Positions 36,856 to 46,900 of a stretch of DNA of 64,000 nt are shown piece by piece. The stretch is from Flavicella sediminum. Lineage in GTDB: Bacteria > Bacteroidota > Bacteroidia > Flavobacteriales > Flavobacteriaceae. The stretch lies in assembly GCF_006381105.1 (NCBI RefSeq), contig NZ_VDET01000007.1, positions 440,705-504,704 on the forward strand, read 5' to 3'. The position numbers were made by a program, and so were the translations under genes. The first letter of the stretch is position 1; each line of letters opens with the position of its first letter. Under the pieces are notes generated by a model. It had not been told where the DNA came from, did not search any database, and was given only the letters and a program-made list of their open reading frames with translations.

Positions 36856-39800
36856 TTATTGCATCTTTTAATGAGTTAAATATCAATTCTTGTTCCTCCA
36901 ATTCTTTAACAATATTTTGAAGTTTAAATTCTTTAAATTTATCATCCTTAAACAACATTGCTCTTTTTAAAATATAGTCACTATCACCAACAATAATAAG
37001 TAAACGCTTGGCTCTAGAAAAAGCAACATTTATTCTACGATAATCTTGTAAGAACCCTATAGTACTTTTTCCACTATCACTTCTTACAACATCATAAATT
37101 ATAATATCTCGTTCAGCACCCTGAAATTTATCAACAGTGTTTATTTCAATTAATGATTTGGTTTTATCTTTATCAACTATCGTGAAGTTAGAATACTCTG
37201 AATATTTTATTTTTTCCTTTAACAAATCTACTTGTCCTCGGTATCCAGCAATTACCCCAATATCAAAAGGAGTTGCTTTTTTACTATTTTCACTATAACG
37301 TTCATTTAACTCTTTAAGCACTTCCTTAATCACATCAACATTGCATTGATTTTTCCTTTCAAACTTATTTCCATTGTCATTGTGATTATGTCTATTTGAT
37401 GTGGTAACAAATAAAACCGAACTTGGGACTTGAATTTTTGAGTCGCTAAACTTGTCCGTTATTTGAACAAAAGGTTTCTTTAATTTTAGGTGATGAAATT
37501 TTTTCTGATCATAATCACTTAAACCTTTCAATCTAATATCAGGGTTTTTTAAATGACCGTTATAAAAATGATTTGAAATAATAGTTCCTAATTGTCTAGG
37601 CATTCTATATTGAATATCTAACATCTTTATATATGCCTGTAGACTAGGGTTCGCTTCAAAAGAAGTTATAAGTCCTTCGAATAAACTTTCTCCAAACTCT
37701 TTTTCAAAATCTAAACCATTATCATCTAATTCGTTCCTAACCTTATTTTTTATAGCTTCTTCTCGTGTTACAACTGGTGGAAGTTGTTTGTGATCTCCAA
37801 TTAAAATAACATTTCTTGCCATATTAATCGGTACAAGTGTTTCCGCTGGTGAAGCTTTGCTTGCTTCATCCATAATAACATAATCAAATTTTAAATCAAA
37901 TTTGCTATACTTTGCACTTGCTATATGAATACACGTTGCTCCAAAAACATTCATAGATAAAGCATAGGCCGATGAAAAATCAATTTCATTACTTCCATTA
38001 TTCAACATAGATTTCCCTTCAGATGTAGCGTTAGAAATAAAAGCAAACCATTCTTTTTTCAGCTGAATTAATTTTCGATAATCTTCCCCTAATTCTTTAT
38101 CAAAAATTTTCTGAATATCATTTTTAGAAGAAACTCCTCCAAATTGTTTTTTGATATAATTTGGACGAAACTTTAAACTATTATAAAACTCACCCAATAA
38201 TTTTTTTTCATTCTTTTTTTGCATCCTGCTATATGCCAAATAAAAGTCGATTAGAATATTGTTTTTAGATTTTGATCCAAATCTTTTTTCAAAATACTTA
38301 TCTGAATTCTCTTTTGTTTTTTCTATCCAATATTTTAATTTGTTTTCAAACAAATGTGCTTTAACATTTTGATTTATATTCTCATTTTCTACAACCTCTC
38401 TACTTGCAAGACGCATAGATAAAATTTCTTCTGGTAATCTTTCTAAAACATTATCAACCGCCAAATTTGACTGAGAAGTAATTAAAATTTTACAACTTGA
38501 ATTTTTATTAACCAGTTGTTGCACCAGCTCCACAATTACAGTCGTCTTTCCTGTACCAGGGGGTCCTTGAATTAGGAAAACAGGTTTTTTATATAAAGCT
38601 TCTAACACAGCTTCTTTTTGACTCGCATCATTTTTTAAATACCCTGAAATAATTTCATTTTCAAATGCTTCAAAATCTAAATCAACACGATTAAAAGGAG
38701 GTGTTTTTTCTGGAGTGGCAAGAATCCCTGCAATATCAGGATTTGTAATATCCCTTTTTGAAAACTGCTTACAAGCTTCAACTTGCTTTTTAAACTGACT
38801 CGTTTCTTGTCTCACATCTTGAACTAACTCTCCTGTTTTTGGAATCTCCTCAAGACTTAAGTTTGAATCTTTTATTATCAAAAAATTACCTGAAGGATTA
38901 AAATCTAGAATTTCACCAATTTCAGCATCATCAATACATAAAACAGTTTTCTGACCTTTAAGTTCCTTTACGCCTCCCCAATCTTTAAAATCTTCATTGA
39001 GGCTAAATCTAATATTTTGATTATTACTTTTACTTTCTTCTCTTTTTAAATAAGTAGCTTTAAATGCTTTTTCTTCAATAAATTCTTTTTCTTTTTCAGG
39101 AAGTGCTTGCCATTTCTTTAAAATGCTTGTTTGCTTCTTATACAAAGAGTCAAGTTTGTTGTTTTTCTCAAATTCTGTTTCAAAAAACGCTACACAATTA
39201 TATACTGAATTTTCAAAAGAGAAATTAAAAGGAGCTATTGTCCCCTTATTTTTAACCCTATCATTGGCTCCAGTATGATTAGGAAATGGAATAAACATTT
39301 GGTTTTGATTCCCTACAAAATAACGGCCTGAGAAATTCTCTGTCGAAAATTGACCTGTAATTTCATTCTTTTGTTCTGATTTTTTGCTCTCAATTGTCCA
39401 ATAACAAGAAGTATTCATTTCTTGAAGTATTTCTAAAAAATCATTATCTGATACATTTGAAACTACCTTAATGATCTCCTTGGAATGTTTTGAACCTGTT
39501 TCTAATTTTTCAATATCAAAAAGTAATTCTGAATATTTTTTATAGCGACCTACTCTATCCTTCGTTAAACACCTATCAAGTATCTCTAAATTGTTTGATA
39601 AAAATTCTGAGTATAAAATACCGATCGCAAATACATCATCTTGAAGCCTTGGTTTTTTGTTCTCTAGTAATTGTGGCGATAGAAAATCTTTATCTAATGC
39701 TTCATAAAGTTTAAAAATCTCAAACAAACCGATAAACTTAATTAGAATATCATTTTCCCCGTTCTGTATGATTCCCCCCTTATTCAGAATAAAACCATAT

Positions 39801-40156
39801 CTATTATTATTTTTTAACTCATTTAATGTTTCAACTAAGCTTAAGAAGTTTTTTTTATCGAATTCCTTAATAGGATAAAATTGCTCTTGGGTGTTTTCGT
39901 AAACAATAAAATGAAAATTATTTTTTTTATCAAATCCCGTTTCTACAATTTGTTGAATACCTTTTATTTCTGATTTAACAAATGGATAAACTTCATTTTT
40001 AAGAATTCTATTTATTTGATTTTCGAACTCTTTTTTTGAAACGATTGTTAATGCTTCAAGCTCGACGCCTGAAACATCTTCAACTAGCCACAATGTTAAA
40101 TTTTCTCCATAAGATTCTATTTCTTCTATAATTTCATAATTCGCAATTTTCTCCAT
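36848..40156 (-). CDS. SF1 (UPF1/Dna2-like) helicase with N-terminal pseudokinase domain
   Basis: A 1102-residue protein. Residues about 1-220 follow a protein-kinase fold: an opening YEIIEEIESYGENLTLWLVE; FLSPQLLENKKPRLQDDVFA where kinases have APE and the DxW/FxxG helix; and a closing LTKDRVGRYKKYSELL. The HRD and DFG catalytic motifs are missing, so it is probably inactive. An SF1 helicase of the COG1112 type follows: Walker A GPPGTGKTT (about 530), DEASKASP (about 762), QYRMPRQLG (about 847), DKFQGAERDIIIYDVVRSD (about 1010) and INVAFSRAK. The kinase-like plus COG1112 helicase build is that of Mokosh defence helicases. Confidence 0.75.
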   Translation of the reverse strand: MEKIANYEIIEEIESYGENLTLWLVEDVSGVELEALTIVSKKEFENQINRILKNEVYPFVKSEIKGIQQIVETGFDKKNNFHFIVYENTQEQFYPIKEFDKKNFLSLVETLNELKNNNRYGFILNKGGIIQNGENDILIKFIGLFEIFKLYEALDKDFLSPQLLENKKPRLQDDVFAIGILYSEFLSNNLEILDRCLTKDRVGRYKKYSELLFDIEKLETGSKHSKEIIKVVSNVSDNDFLEILQEMNTSCYWTIESKKSEQKNEITGQFSTENFSGRYFVGNQNQMFIPFPNHTGANDRVKNKGTIAPFNFSFENSVYNCVAFFETEFEKNNKLDSLYKKQTSILKKWQALPEKEKEFIEEKAFKATYLKREESKSNNQNIRFSLNEDFKDWGGVKELKGQKTVLCIDDAEIGEILDFNPSGNFLIIKDSNLSLEEIPKTGELVQDVRQETSQFKKQVEACKQFSKRDITNPDIAGILATPEKTPPFNRVDLDFEAFENEIISGYLKNDASQKEAVLEALYKKPVFLIQGPPGTGKTTVIVELVQQLVNKNSSCKILITSQSNLAVDNVLERLPEEILSMRLASREVVENENINQNVKAHLFENKLKYWIEKTKENSDKYFEKRFGSKSKNNILIDFYLAYSRMQKKNEKKLLGEFYNSLKFRPNYIKKQFGGVSSKNDIQKIFDKELGEDYRKLIQLKKEWFAFISNATSEGKSMLNNGSNEIDFSSAYALSMNVFGATCIHIASAKYSKFDLKFDYVIMDEASKASPAETLVPINMARNVILIGDHKQLPPVVTREEAIKNKVRNELDDNGLDFEKEFGESLFEGLITSFEANPSLQAYIKMLDIQYRMPRQLGTIISNHFYNGHLKNPDIRLKGLSDYDQKKFHHLKLKKPFVQITDKFSDSKIQVPSSVLFVTTSNRHNHNDNGNKFERKNQCNVDVIKEVLKELNERYSENSKKATPFDIGVIAGYRGQVDLLKEKIKYSEYSNFTIVDKDKTKSLIEINTVDKFQGAERDIIIYDVVRSDSGKSTIGFLQDYRRINVAFSRAKRLLIIVGDSDYILKRAMLFKDDKFKEFKLQNIVKELEEQELIFNSLKDAINA

Positions 40157-40326
40157 TATAATTATTTCATAGTTTTATTTTTTTCATCAATTGCTCCACA
40201 ATACTAAAAGCGTTTATTTTGCAAGAATGACAATTAAACGTATAAATAATAGTTTTAGTTTATTTTCCAATTTATTCTAAATATACAAACTCTTTTGACT
40301 TAGAAAAACATCAACTAAACAAAATA

Positions 40327-40572
40327 TTAAGACAGCTCAATTAATTCTAAGAACAAGTCTGCTGGCTCCAAATCTTTAGTTATATGCGCTAGCTTAGCTT
40401 CTAGTCTATCTATATGCTTAACTACCGCAACACAACTTATTTTTAACTGATTAAGTTGCTGTAAGTGAAATTCAATTGCAACAATATTAAAATACCTACT
40501 ATGTTGATCTGAATTTAAATGAGGAACCCCTTTTTCAATTTTCATTTTTTTGAAGTGCTGCGTATATTTCAT
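40327..40572 (-). CDS. Small hypothetical protein near the right end of the element
   Basis: An 81-residue, mostly helical protein (YFNIVAIEFHLQQLNQLKIS, then a second helix with leucines at regular spacing). No known family. It is the gene closest to attR and is separated from the helicase by 170 bases. Two long amphipathic helices would suit a small antitoxin or regulator, but that is speculation. Confidence 0.45.
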   Translation of the reverse strand: MKYTQHFKKMKIEKGVPHLNSDQHSRYFNIVAIEFHLQQLNQLKISCVAVVKHIDRLEAKLAHITKDLEPADLFLELIELS

Positions 40573-40902
40573 GTTACAAAATTAACACCAAAAACAATGA
40601 TGTCTTGCCAACTGTTGTAGCAAAACAAATTACTTTTATCTGAGTTTTGTCCCCCTAAATTCAAACAGACAATTCAATAAACTATTTTCATACTAAACCT
40701 AACGAATATAATTTTCTTTTTTAAGGTAAATTTACACCCAACAAGATCTACTTTTTTAAGTAAAAATTTTAAGTTATCGAATTTCACCCTGAATAAAAGC
40801 ATTCAAATTCTTTCATTACAAAATATATTTTACGCCATAATTGATCTTTTGACAAAGAAAAAAGAGTATTAATTGACAAAAAAAGAAGGAAAATTTAGCT
40901 GT

Positions 40903-40937
40903 ATTTGGCTAAATAAATCCTTAATTTGGCTAAATAA
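40903..40937 (+). repeat. ATTTGGCTAAATAA direct repeat, period 21
   Basis: Exact copies at 40903-40916 and 40924-40937, two helical turns apart. A partial copy, ATTTAGCT, sits 10 bases before the first. They lie about 80 bases inside attR and are candidate arm-type or accessory-protein sites. Confidence 0.5.
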
Positions 40938-41007
40938 CCGGTGAGCTAACTTAAGTTGTTAACATTCAAAAATCGTTTGCAAATTTCTGTGGAGTTTCCG
41001 TTTGGGC

Positions 41008-41030
41008 TTGTACCTATTTTGTACCTCAAA
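41008..41030 (+). other. Putative attR
   Basis: TTGTACCT, ATT, then TTGTACCTCAAA: the same two-word structure as 15102-15124, with 21 of 23 bases identical. It marks the switch from defence cargo to ordinary flanking genes. Confidence 0.62.
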
Positions 41031-41148
41031 TCTCCTAAGCCTAATAAAATAAGGATTTTCAATTTATGTATTGGTAAGTAAATCAAATAAGGTTTTCTAT
41101 ATAAGAAATAAGTAAAATATTACCTAGCCTATTAATTAATATTTAAAT

Positions 41149-42120
41149 ATGGATACTCTTTTATCGAATTACATTCAAAATTTCTCAAAATTAAGAAGAG
41201 CATCTCCTAAAAATTTAGGTAAAGCGCCTCATAAACCAATTTTGCTATTATCCATAATTCAGCTAATCAAATCTGGTCGTATAAATTCAAACAGAATATT
41301 TATCATACATGAGTTAGTATTAGCCTTTAAATCTAATTGGAAGCTCTTAGTAGAAACAAATCATACAGCTAACTTTGCTCTTCCCTTTTTTCACATGAGA
41401 AGTGAACCTTTCTGGAATTTAGTTTGCAAACCAGGAATGCAGCTTTCTATAACAAAATCAAAAAGTATAAAAAGTTTTAAAACTTTAAAAGATGCTATTG
41501 CTTTTGCGGAAATTGACAAAGCTTTATTTGAATTATTAAATGACCCTAAATGCAACTTTATACTAGAAGAAATCTTAATAAAAAATTATTTCAATAACTC
41601 AAATTTCCAGTTAACAGAAATACCTCAACTTCAATTAGAAATTGAATATCAAATTTTAAATGATGATCGTGAGACTTATTCCTCTAAAATTAAAGATTTA
41701 CAAGAAAATTTAGATGAATCAAGTTTTCAGGAAGAAATATTTGTAAGAGGTGGTGTCTTTAAAAAAACCATTCCAGAAATATACAATCACCAATGTTGTA
41801 TCTCTGAAATGAAAATTCAGTCTTCAATTAATGCCCAAATGATTGATGCTTGTCATATCGTTCCTTTTAGCATCTCTCACAATGACACCGTTCAAAATGG
41901 CATTAGTTTGTCTCCCAACCTACATAGAGCTTATGACAGAGGTTTAATTACCATAAATAAAGATTATATTGTTAGAGTTTCCCCAACAGTAACTGATAAT
42001 GATTCTGTGTATTCAATTTCTCAATTTGATGGCAAACAAATAGCTTTACCTAATGACCTAAAAAATTATCCCTCTCCGGAATCCTTAGTATGGCATACAA
42101 AAGAAGTTTTTCAATTATAA
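41149..42120 (+). CDS. HNH restriction endonuclease, possibly sulfur-DNA sensing
   Basis: A 323-residue protein. The C-terminal half is an HNH nuclease of the COG3440/HNH_2 type: DACHIVPFSISHNDTVQNGI and LSPNLHRAYDRGLITI (about residues 239-275), with a Cys before it (QCCISEM). The N-terminal half (LRRASPKNLGKAPHKPILLL, then a long helix and PFFHMR) resembles the sulfur-binding domain of ScoMcrA-type enzymes that cut phosphorothioate DNA. That reading is tentative. It starts 118 bases outside attR and may be a remnant of another insertion at this hotspot. No dnd genes are in the window. Confidence 0.72.
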   Translation: MDTLLSNYIQNFSKLRRASPKNLGKAPHKPILLLSIIQLIKSGRINSNRIFIIHELVLAFKSNWKLLVETNHTANFALPFFHMRSEPFWNLVCKPGMQLSITKSKSIKSFKTLKDAIAFAEIDKALFELLNDPKCNFILEEILIKNYFNNSNFQLTEIPQLQLEIEYQILNDDRETYSSKIKDLQENLDESSFQEEIFVRGGVFKKTIPEIYNHQCCISEMKIQSSINAQMIDACHIVPFSISHNDTVQNGISLSPNLHRAYDRGLITINKDYIVRVSPTVTDNDSVYSISQFDGKQIALPNDLKNYPSPESLVWHTKEVFQL

Positions 42121-42186
42121 GTAAACCCTAGCTCAATTAAAGAAGCATTATACATATCAAAGTAATCCTTCTTTAAATTACATGAA

Positions 42187-43131
42187 TTAATTCTTTTCAC
42201 AAACCCATATTTTTCTAGCAAAATTACCTTTTCCCTTTTTGCTTACGCTGCAAGTATCCAAAATACGGAAACCTATGTTGTTTATCAAGTTGGTAATATC
42301 TGTAGTAGATACAATAACAAGTCGATCTGTTATTTTTGCTGTTGATTGAATTATATGTACAATATCAGAATCGGTTGCAGAGGTAAATAAATTATAGGGA
42401 AGGTCAATTATTGCAGCCTCATACCTTTTGCAAATGTCTTTTATATCGGAATGGTATATTTTTGCTGTATAGTTGAAATGAGAAATGTTTGCTTGTGCAG
42501 ACTTACAAATTTTACGGTTAATCTCGCAACCCTCAATCGTATTACCTGCAAAACAAGCTTCTAGTAGTATGGTGCCAACGCCGCAACAGGCATCTAACAA
42601 TTTTATTTCTTTGCTGCCTTTTGTTGCTATATTAATAAGCGATTTGGCAATATTTACACTTATTGAATTGCTAAATGAATAAGGTTTTTGCTTGTGCTTG
42701 TGCCAGTCTAGATTGTTTTTTATCAAAACTCCAAAATACCACACATCTTCATAATAGCTCAGCGCAAATGTTGTTTTGGGTTGGTAATAATCATGAATCC
42801 CTTCTATACTGTAACCGATCTCTCTTAATTTTTCAAGCCTATCTGTATATCCAATTGTATCTCCCTTAAAAACTAGGTATTCAACTTTGAATCCTTCAAT
42901 CTGAATCTTTTTATTTTTAATATCGGTAATTAAAGTCTCATAATTATTGGATGCAGCAAGAATGTCAAGTCTATTTTTTAAAAAGGCACTGCAGGAGGGT
43001 GCCACTTTTATGTCCGAAAAAAGCAGTTTATTCTTTTCTTCGGCATTAAAAAGATATCTCGATTCAAGTTTCGACAGCTCTCTTTCATTATTGTCATAAT
43101 TAATGGAATATATGTATTTGTTTATTTGCAT
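42187..43131 (-). CDS. Trm11-like RNA methyltransferase
   Basis: I use the ATG at 43131 (MQINKYIYSINYDNNERELS), giving 314 residues; an ATG 14 codons earlier gives no recognisable extra sequence. The Rossmann methyltransferase motifs are LLDACCGVGTILLEA (SAM binding, about 178-192) and AIIDLPYNLF (catalytic motif IV, about 240). The KPYSFSNSISVNIAKSLINI segment is typical of the Trm11/TrmN-like family that methylates guanosine N2 in tRNA, but the RNA target here is unknown. It is convergent with the HNH gene. Confidence 0.8.
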   Translation of the reverse strand: MQINKYIYSINYDNNERELSKLESRYLFNAEEKNKLLFSDIKVAPSCSAFLKNRLDILAASNNYETLITDIKNKKIQIEGFKVEYLVFKGDTIGYTDRLEKLREIGYSIEGIHDYYQPKTTFALSYYEDVWYFGVLIKNNLDWHKHKQKPYSFSNSISVNIAKSLINIATKGSKEIKLLDACCGVGTILLEACFAGNTIEGCEINRKICKSAQANISHFNYTAKIYHSDIKDICKRYEAAIIDLPYNLFTSATDSDIVHIIQSTAKITDRLVIVSTTDITNLINNIGFRILDTCSVSKKGKGNFARKIWVCEKN

Positions 43132-43462
43132 TTTTATTTCCCTAAAAAAGAACTTCGTCCCTATTACACTCAAATATGATCGCTATACAACCTGTTTTAT
43201 TATTTTTTAAAGATAGGTACTTTCAATAGCGATCAATACTTCCTTTCAAAATAAGTTTTCATTCAATATTTTTCTACATATGAATTCAATAAATACTTAT
43301 AAAAACCTATTTTTTTAAACTTATACTGTTTTCATTCCGTTACGCTTACTTAGAAAAGACAACACTGAAATTCATAAAAAAGAAAAACCAATCACATTTT
43401 TATGCTTTAAATCGTTAGCTAATTTTATTTTTCTATATTTAGCTCGAACTAAAAAATATTTT

Positions 43463-43672
43463 ATGCCTGTAGTAAAATTAGAAGAAGGAAAAAACTATTC
43501 GTATTGTACGTGCGGAAATTCTGAAAACAAACCCTTTTGTGATGGTGCTCATAAAGCAAAAGGAGGTGGAACTCCCCTGCGCTTTAAAGGAGAAACTTCT
43601 GGAGATGTTGCGTTATGTGGCTGCGGAAAAAGCCAGAACAAACCTTACTGTGACGGATCACACAACGGATAA
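43463..43672 (+). CDS. CDGSH iron-sulfur domain protein, double motif
   Basis: A 69-residue protein with two CDGSH-type [2Fe-2S] motifs: CTCGNSENKPFCDGAHKA and CGCGKSQNKPYCDGSHNG. Each has three Cys and one His ligand, as in mitoNEET-type and bacterial homologues. It is likely a small redox or cluster-transfer protein in the cytosol. A single gene with its own terminator directly after the stop. Confidence 0.95.
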   Translation: MPVVKLEEGKNYSYCTCGNSENKPFCDGAHKAKGGGTPLRFKGETSGDVALCGCGKSQNKPYCDGSHNG

Positions 43673-43675
43673 TAT

Positions 43676-43702
43676 AAAAAGCACCTTATAGGTGCTTTTT
43701 TT
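43676..43702 (+). terminator. Terminator of the CDGSH gene
   Basis: Stem AAAAAGCACCT (43676-43686) with AGGTGCTTTTT (43690-43700), loop TAT, then further T. It starts 4 bases after the stop codon. Confidence 0.93.
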
Positions 43703-43945
43703 GAAAGAAATCAACCTGTTTTAAAATTGTTTAAGAAGAATCCTTCTTTAAACTAGCACAATTTATTTTTCCTATTCATACAAAAAAACGAAAAGTAAAT
43801 ACATAAATCCGAATTAATTAAAAACAGAGCAAACTTAGACTCGTTTAATACACAAGCACAACGCTACTAATAACTTTTAGAAAGGCAATCACCTTCATTG
43901 TCCTTATATCTTTCTAATTTTAATGGGGCTCTATTCATCTAAAAA

Positions 43946-46900
43946 CTATTCAACAATAATTTTAGTTTTTTTCATAACCGTACTTGACATTATTTTCACA
44001 AAATAAACACCTGTTTTTAAACCTGGTAAAACTATTGAGTAGCTGCTAGAGCCACTTACTTCTTTTGTAAAAACTTGCTTTCCTAAAACATCAAATATCC
44101 GAACATCCAATAGCTCATCAGAAACTTCTCTAATATATAAGTTTTGTTTAAGAGCATATACTTTAAGGAAAGAAAGAAGACTCTCATTTACACTTAAAAC
44201 ACTTTCTTGACTCCTGTAATTTGATTTCCCACCTGTGCTTGAAAAATTGTCGGTTTGTGTAGCATCAAAAATACCGTTTGTATCCGCATAATTATCTGAA
44301 ACTTCTAAAGTATCGTCTAAACCATTCACCCCAACGACACCATCTGTTTGACCATCAGTGTTTGCATCTGTTAATTCAGAACCCGATTCTGCAATATCAT
44401 AAAAGCCATCATTATCTGAATCTAAGTCTATATAATCTGGATTGACTATACCATCTGTATTTTCTGGAGTTACACCTCCTAAATAAGCTGAGTTTACACC
44501 ATTATTTGTTAAATAAAGTGCTGGACTATCTGCATTTGGAGCTATGTAACCAGCAGTGGTTTGTGCCTCTATATTATCTGGAATACCATCGTTGTCTGAA
44601 TCTAAATCCAACCTGTTTATAATGCCATCTTTGTCATTGTCCATAACGCATACTGATATATCACTTAAAGTATATGGGTTTCCTAAGTCAGATTTAAAGT
44701 AAGTATCAATATAGTAATCGGCTGCCGAAGCAGCAATAGCACTGGTATAAAAAACGACATCATTTTTTAAGTATGTTATAACAGTTCCTGTTTTTTGAAT
44801 ACTATAAACTGCACCTGCAGTTTGTTGACCAATGAAATCACCAATAAGGCTATTGTTTTCAGTAATCCTAACAGTAGTTGAAGAAAGAAAAATAGCATAA
44901 TCTATATCCGAAAAATTAGCTGAAGTATTGTCACCACTTTGGTTTACACCTATATACACAGTCTTACTAGTAGCTTGATCTAAGGTGAAATTAAATTTAA
45001 AATCGGCTGTAATACCTACTGTAGATAAATCTGTAGAGTACATAGATTCAACGGTACGTCGTCCTGTCGTACCATTTACCGAAATGGAATTCTCAGAAAC
45101 AGAGGCTGTCGAACCTGTATTTCTGGCATCTATAATCCAATTGGTTATTGGTACGCAATCATTTTCTAGAGCATCTAAAATACCATCGTTATCATCATCT
45201 AAATCAATCACATCTAAAACACCATCATTATCTGTATCAAAAAGTGTTGTAAAATTGGCAACTACAGACCAATCACTTTTTTCGCTACCACTACAGTTTG
45301 TTCTTACATAAGCGTTATACTTTGTACCAGGGGGTAATCCAGAAAGTGTAGTTGCAAGAACTCCTGTGCCTACTGTACCTGCAGTTTTAGCTGTTGTGGC
45401 ATCTGGGACATCCCCCTCAGCCATAACAACCCATTCGTAACCATTGGCTGCTGTGATTGAACTATCCCAAGAAAGAGTAGCCATAGTCTCTAAAATGTTA
45501 GTAACAGATACATTTACTGGCTTCACACAAGTAACTTCTTCTACTTTTATATTATCGATGCTTAAATCATCAATTGATCGGTTTCCGCCTTTTCTATCAA
45601 ACCTCAATTTAAAGTCGGCACTCAATCCCGAAGTAATAATATATTCTTTGTTCGTAGTCCAATTCTGAGGAATAAAAATAGGGTTTAAGTCTTCAAGATT
45701 TTGCCAAGCAGTCCCATTCCAATAATCAATACCCAGCAGTTCACCATCTTCAGAAATATCATTACACCCATTTGAAATATCAAAACTCACTGCTAAGAAG
45801 TTAACACCACTTGCATCAATAACATTAGTTACTACCGAATGAGAACTACCACTGATCTGTAAGAAGTTGGTCAAATTAGTACCACAATTTGATTGTATAT
45901 TGGCCTCTTGATAAGAACTTTTAATCCAACATCCATCTATTTTATTACCGCTTTCAAAATCTTCAAGGTATGGAAGGCTTTCAGGGCTACAAGGTGTTGT
46001 AAAACTTTTTACAGTAGACCACAGACCTTTTCCATCTCCATCAAAATCTGTTCTCATATAAACGTCATAGATTGAATTATCTGGCAAGCTAGAAACCGTC
46101 TTTGTAACCACACCTGTTGCTACAGTACCTGTAGCTATAGCTGTTGTGGTATCTGGTTTAACACCCGTAGGCATTATGACCCATTCATAACCATTGTTTA
46201 CCGCAGTCTCAGCATCCCAAGAAAGAACGACCGATGTAGCTAAAACGTTATCTATTATTACATTAGTTACAGGTTGTAGCCCACACAGTACACTTGCCTC
46301 CCAACCGCGTTTATTGTGACTATCACTACCATCCTGTATAAATACAACCGCCAATGCACCTTCTGGATGTGTTGATACAACTCTTCCTGGGGAAATGTAT
46401 TTAAAAGTACCTATTAAAGGTGCATTCTGATCTGGGCCATCATAAATCTTAAAGATATCATCTGGTTTTAAGTCAAAAACTGAAAAATTAAGTTCAACTG
46501 CCTCACCTGAATTATTTGGAGTGATTACAGTTATTTCGTCAAAAGTAGAAAGATACGTATAAGGGTTATCTGGTCCTCCATTGTCATAAAAATTAGCTCC
46601 ACATAGATTGACACTTGTGTAAAAAAATGAAGTTTCGCCATAAGGCTCCCCATAACTAATCCCTAAAGCATTGATAGCATAGGTATTAATATGATATTTA
46701 GTACCTTCTATTAAACCGGTTATAGATGCTGTAAAAACTCCTGTTCCAGTTCCGTTTGCTTCTTTGGTAGCTCCTTCTGCAATGGTTGGTGATATGTCTG
46801 ATGTAGAATAAACAAATCCTCTTTCTGTAACCGTTAGCCCACCATCATCAGTTACATTTCCTCCCAATGTTGCAGAAAATCTTGTTATAGAGCTTGCAGC

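Larger units (their letters stand above)
15102..41030. mobile_element. Integrative element carrying a defence cluster (about 26 kb)
   Basis: The proposed ends are two 23-bp direct repeats, 15102-15124 and 41008-41030. Each consists of TTGTACCT, three bases, and TTGTACCTCAAA; only two of the spacer bases differ. Immediately inside the left end is a DNA-binding-protein/tyrosine-integrase operon, followed by an excisionase-like HTH gene and a primase-type helicase. The remaining 20 kb is restriction and defence cargo. No relaxase or conjugation gene was recognised, so the element would be integrative but not self-conjugative. The flanks are mnmE on the left and non-mobile genes on the right. The exact core crossover site is inferred. 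Confidence 0.75.
40573..41148. other. Gene-free right end of the element
   Basis: 576 bases with no credible coding sequence. It holds TTGACAAA words (around 40849 and 40871), the ATTTGGCTAAATAA direct repeats (40903-40937), putative attR (41008-41030) and the presumed promoter region of the HNH gene starting at 41149. Confidence 0.6.

Noticed and set aside
42164-43752. A 14-base direct repeat, AATCCTTCTTTAAA, at 42164-42177 and 43739-43752, flanking the methyltransferase and CDGSH genes, as possible insertion ends.
   Set aside because: A repeat of this length and AT content is expected by chance in 64 kb, and no mobility gene lies between the copies.
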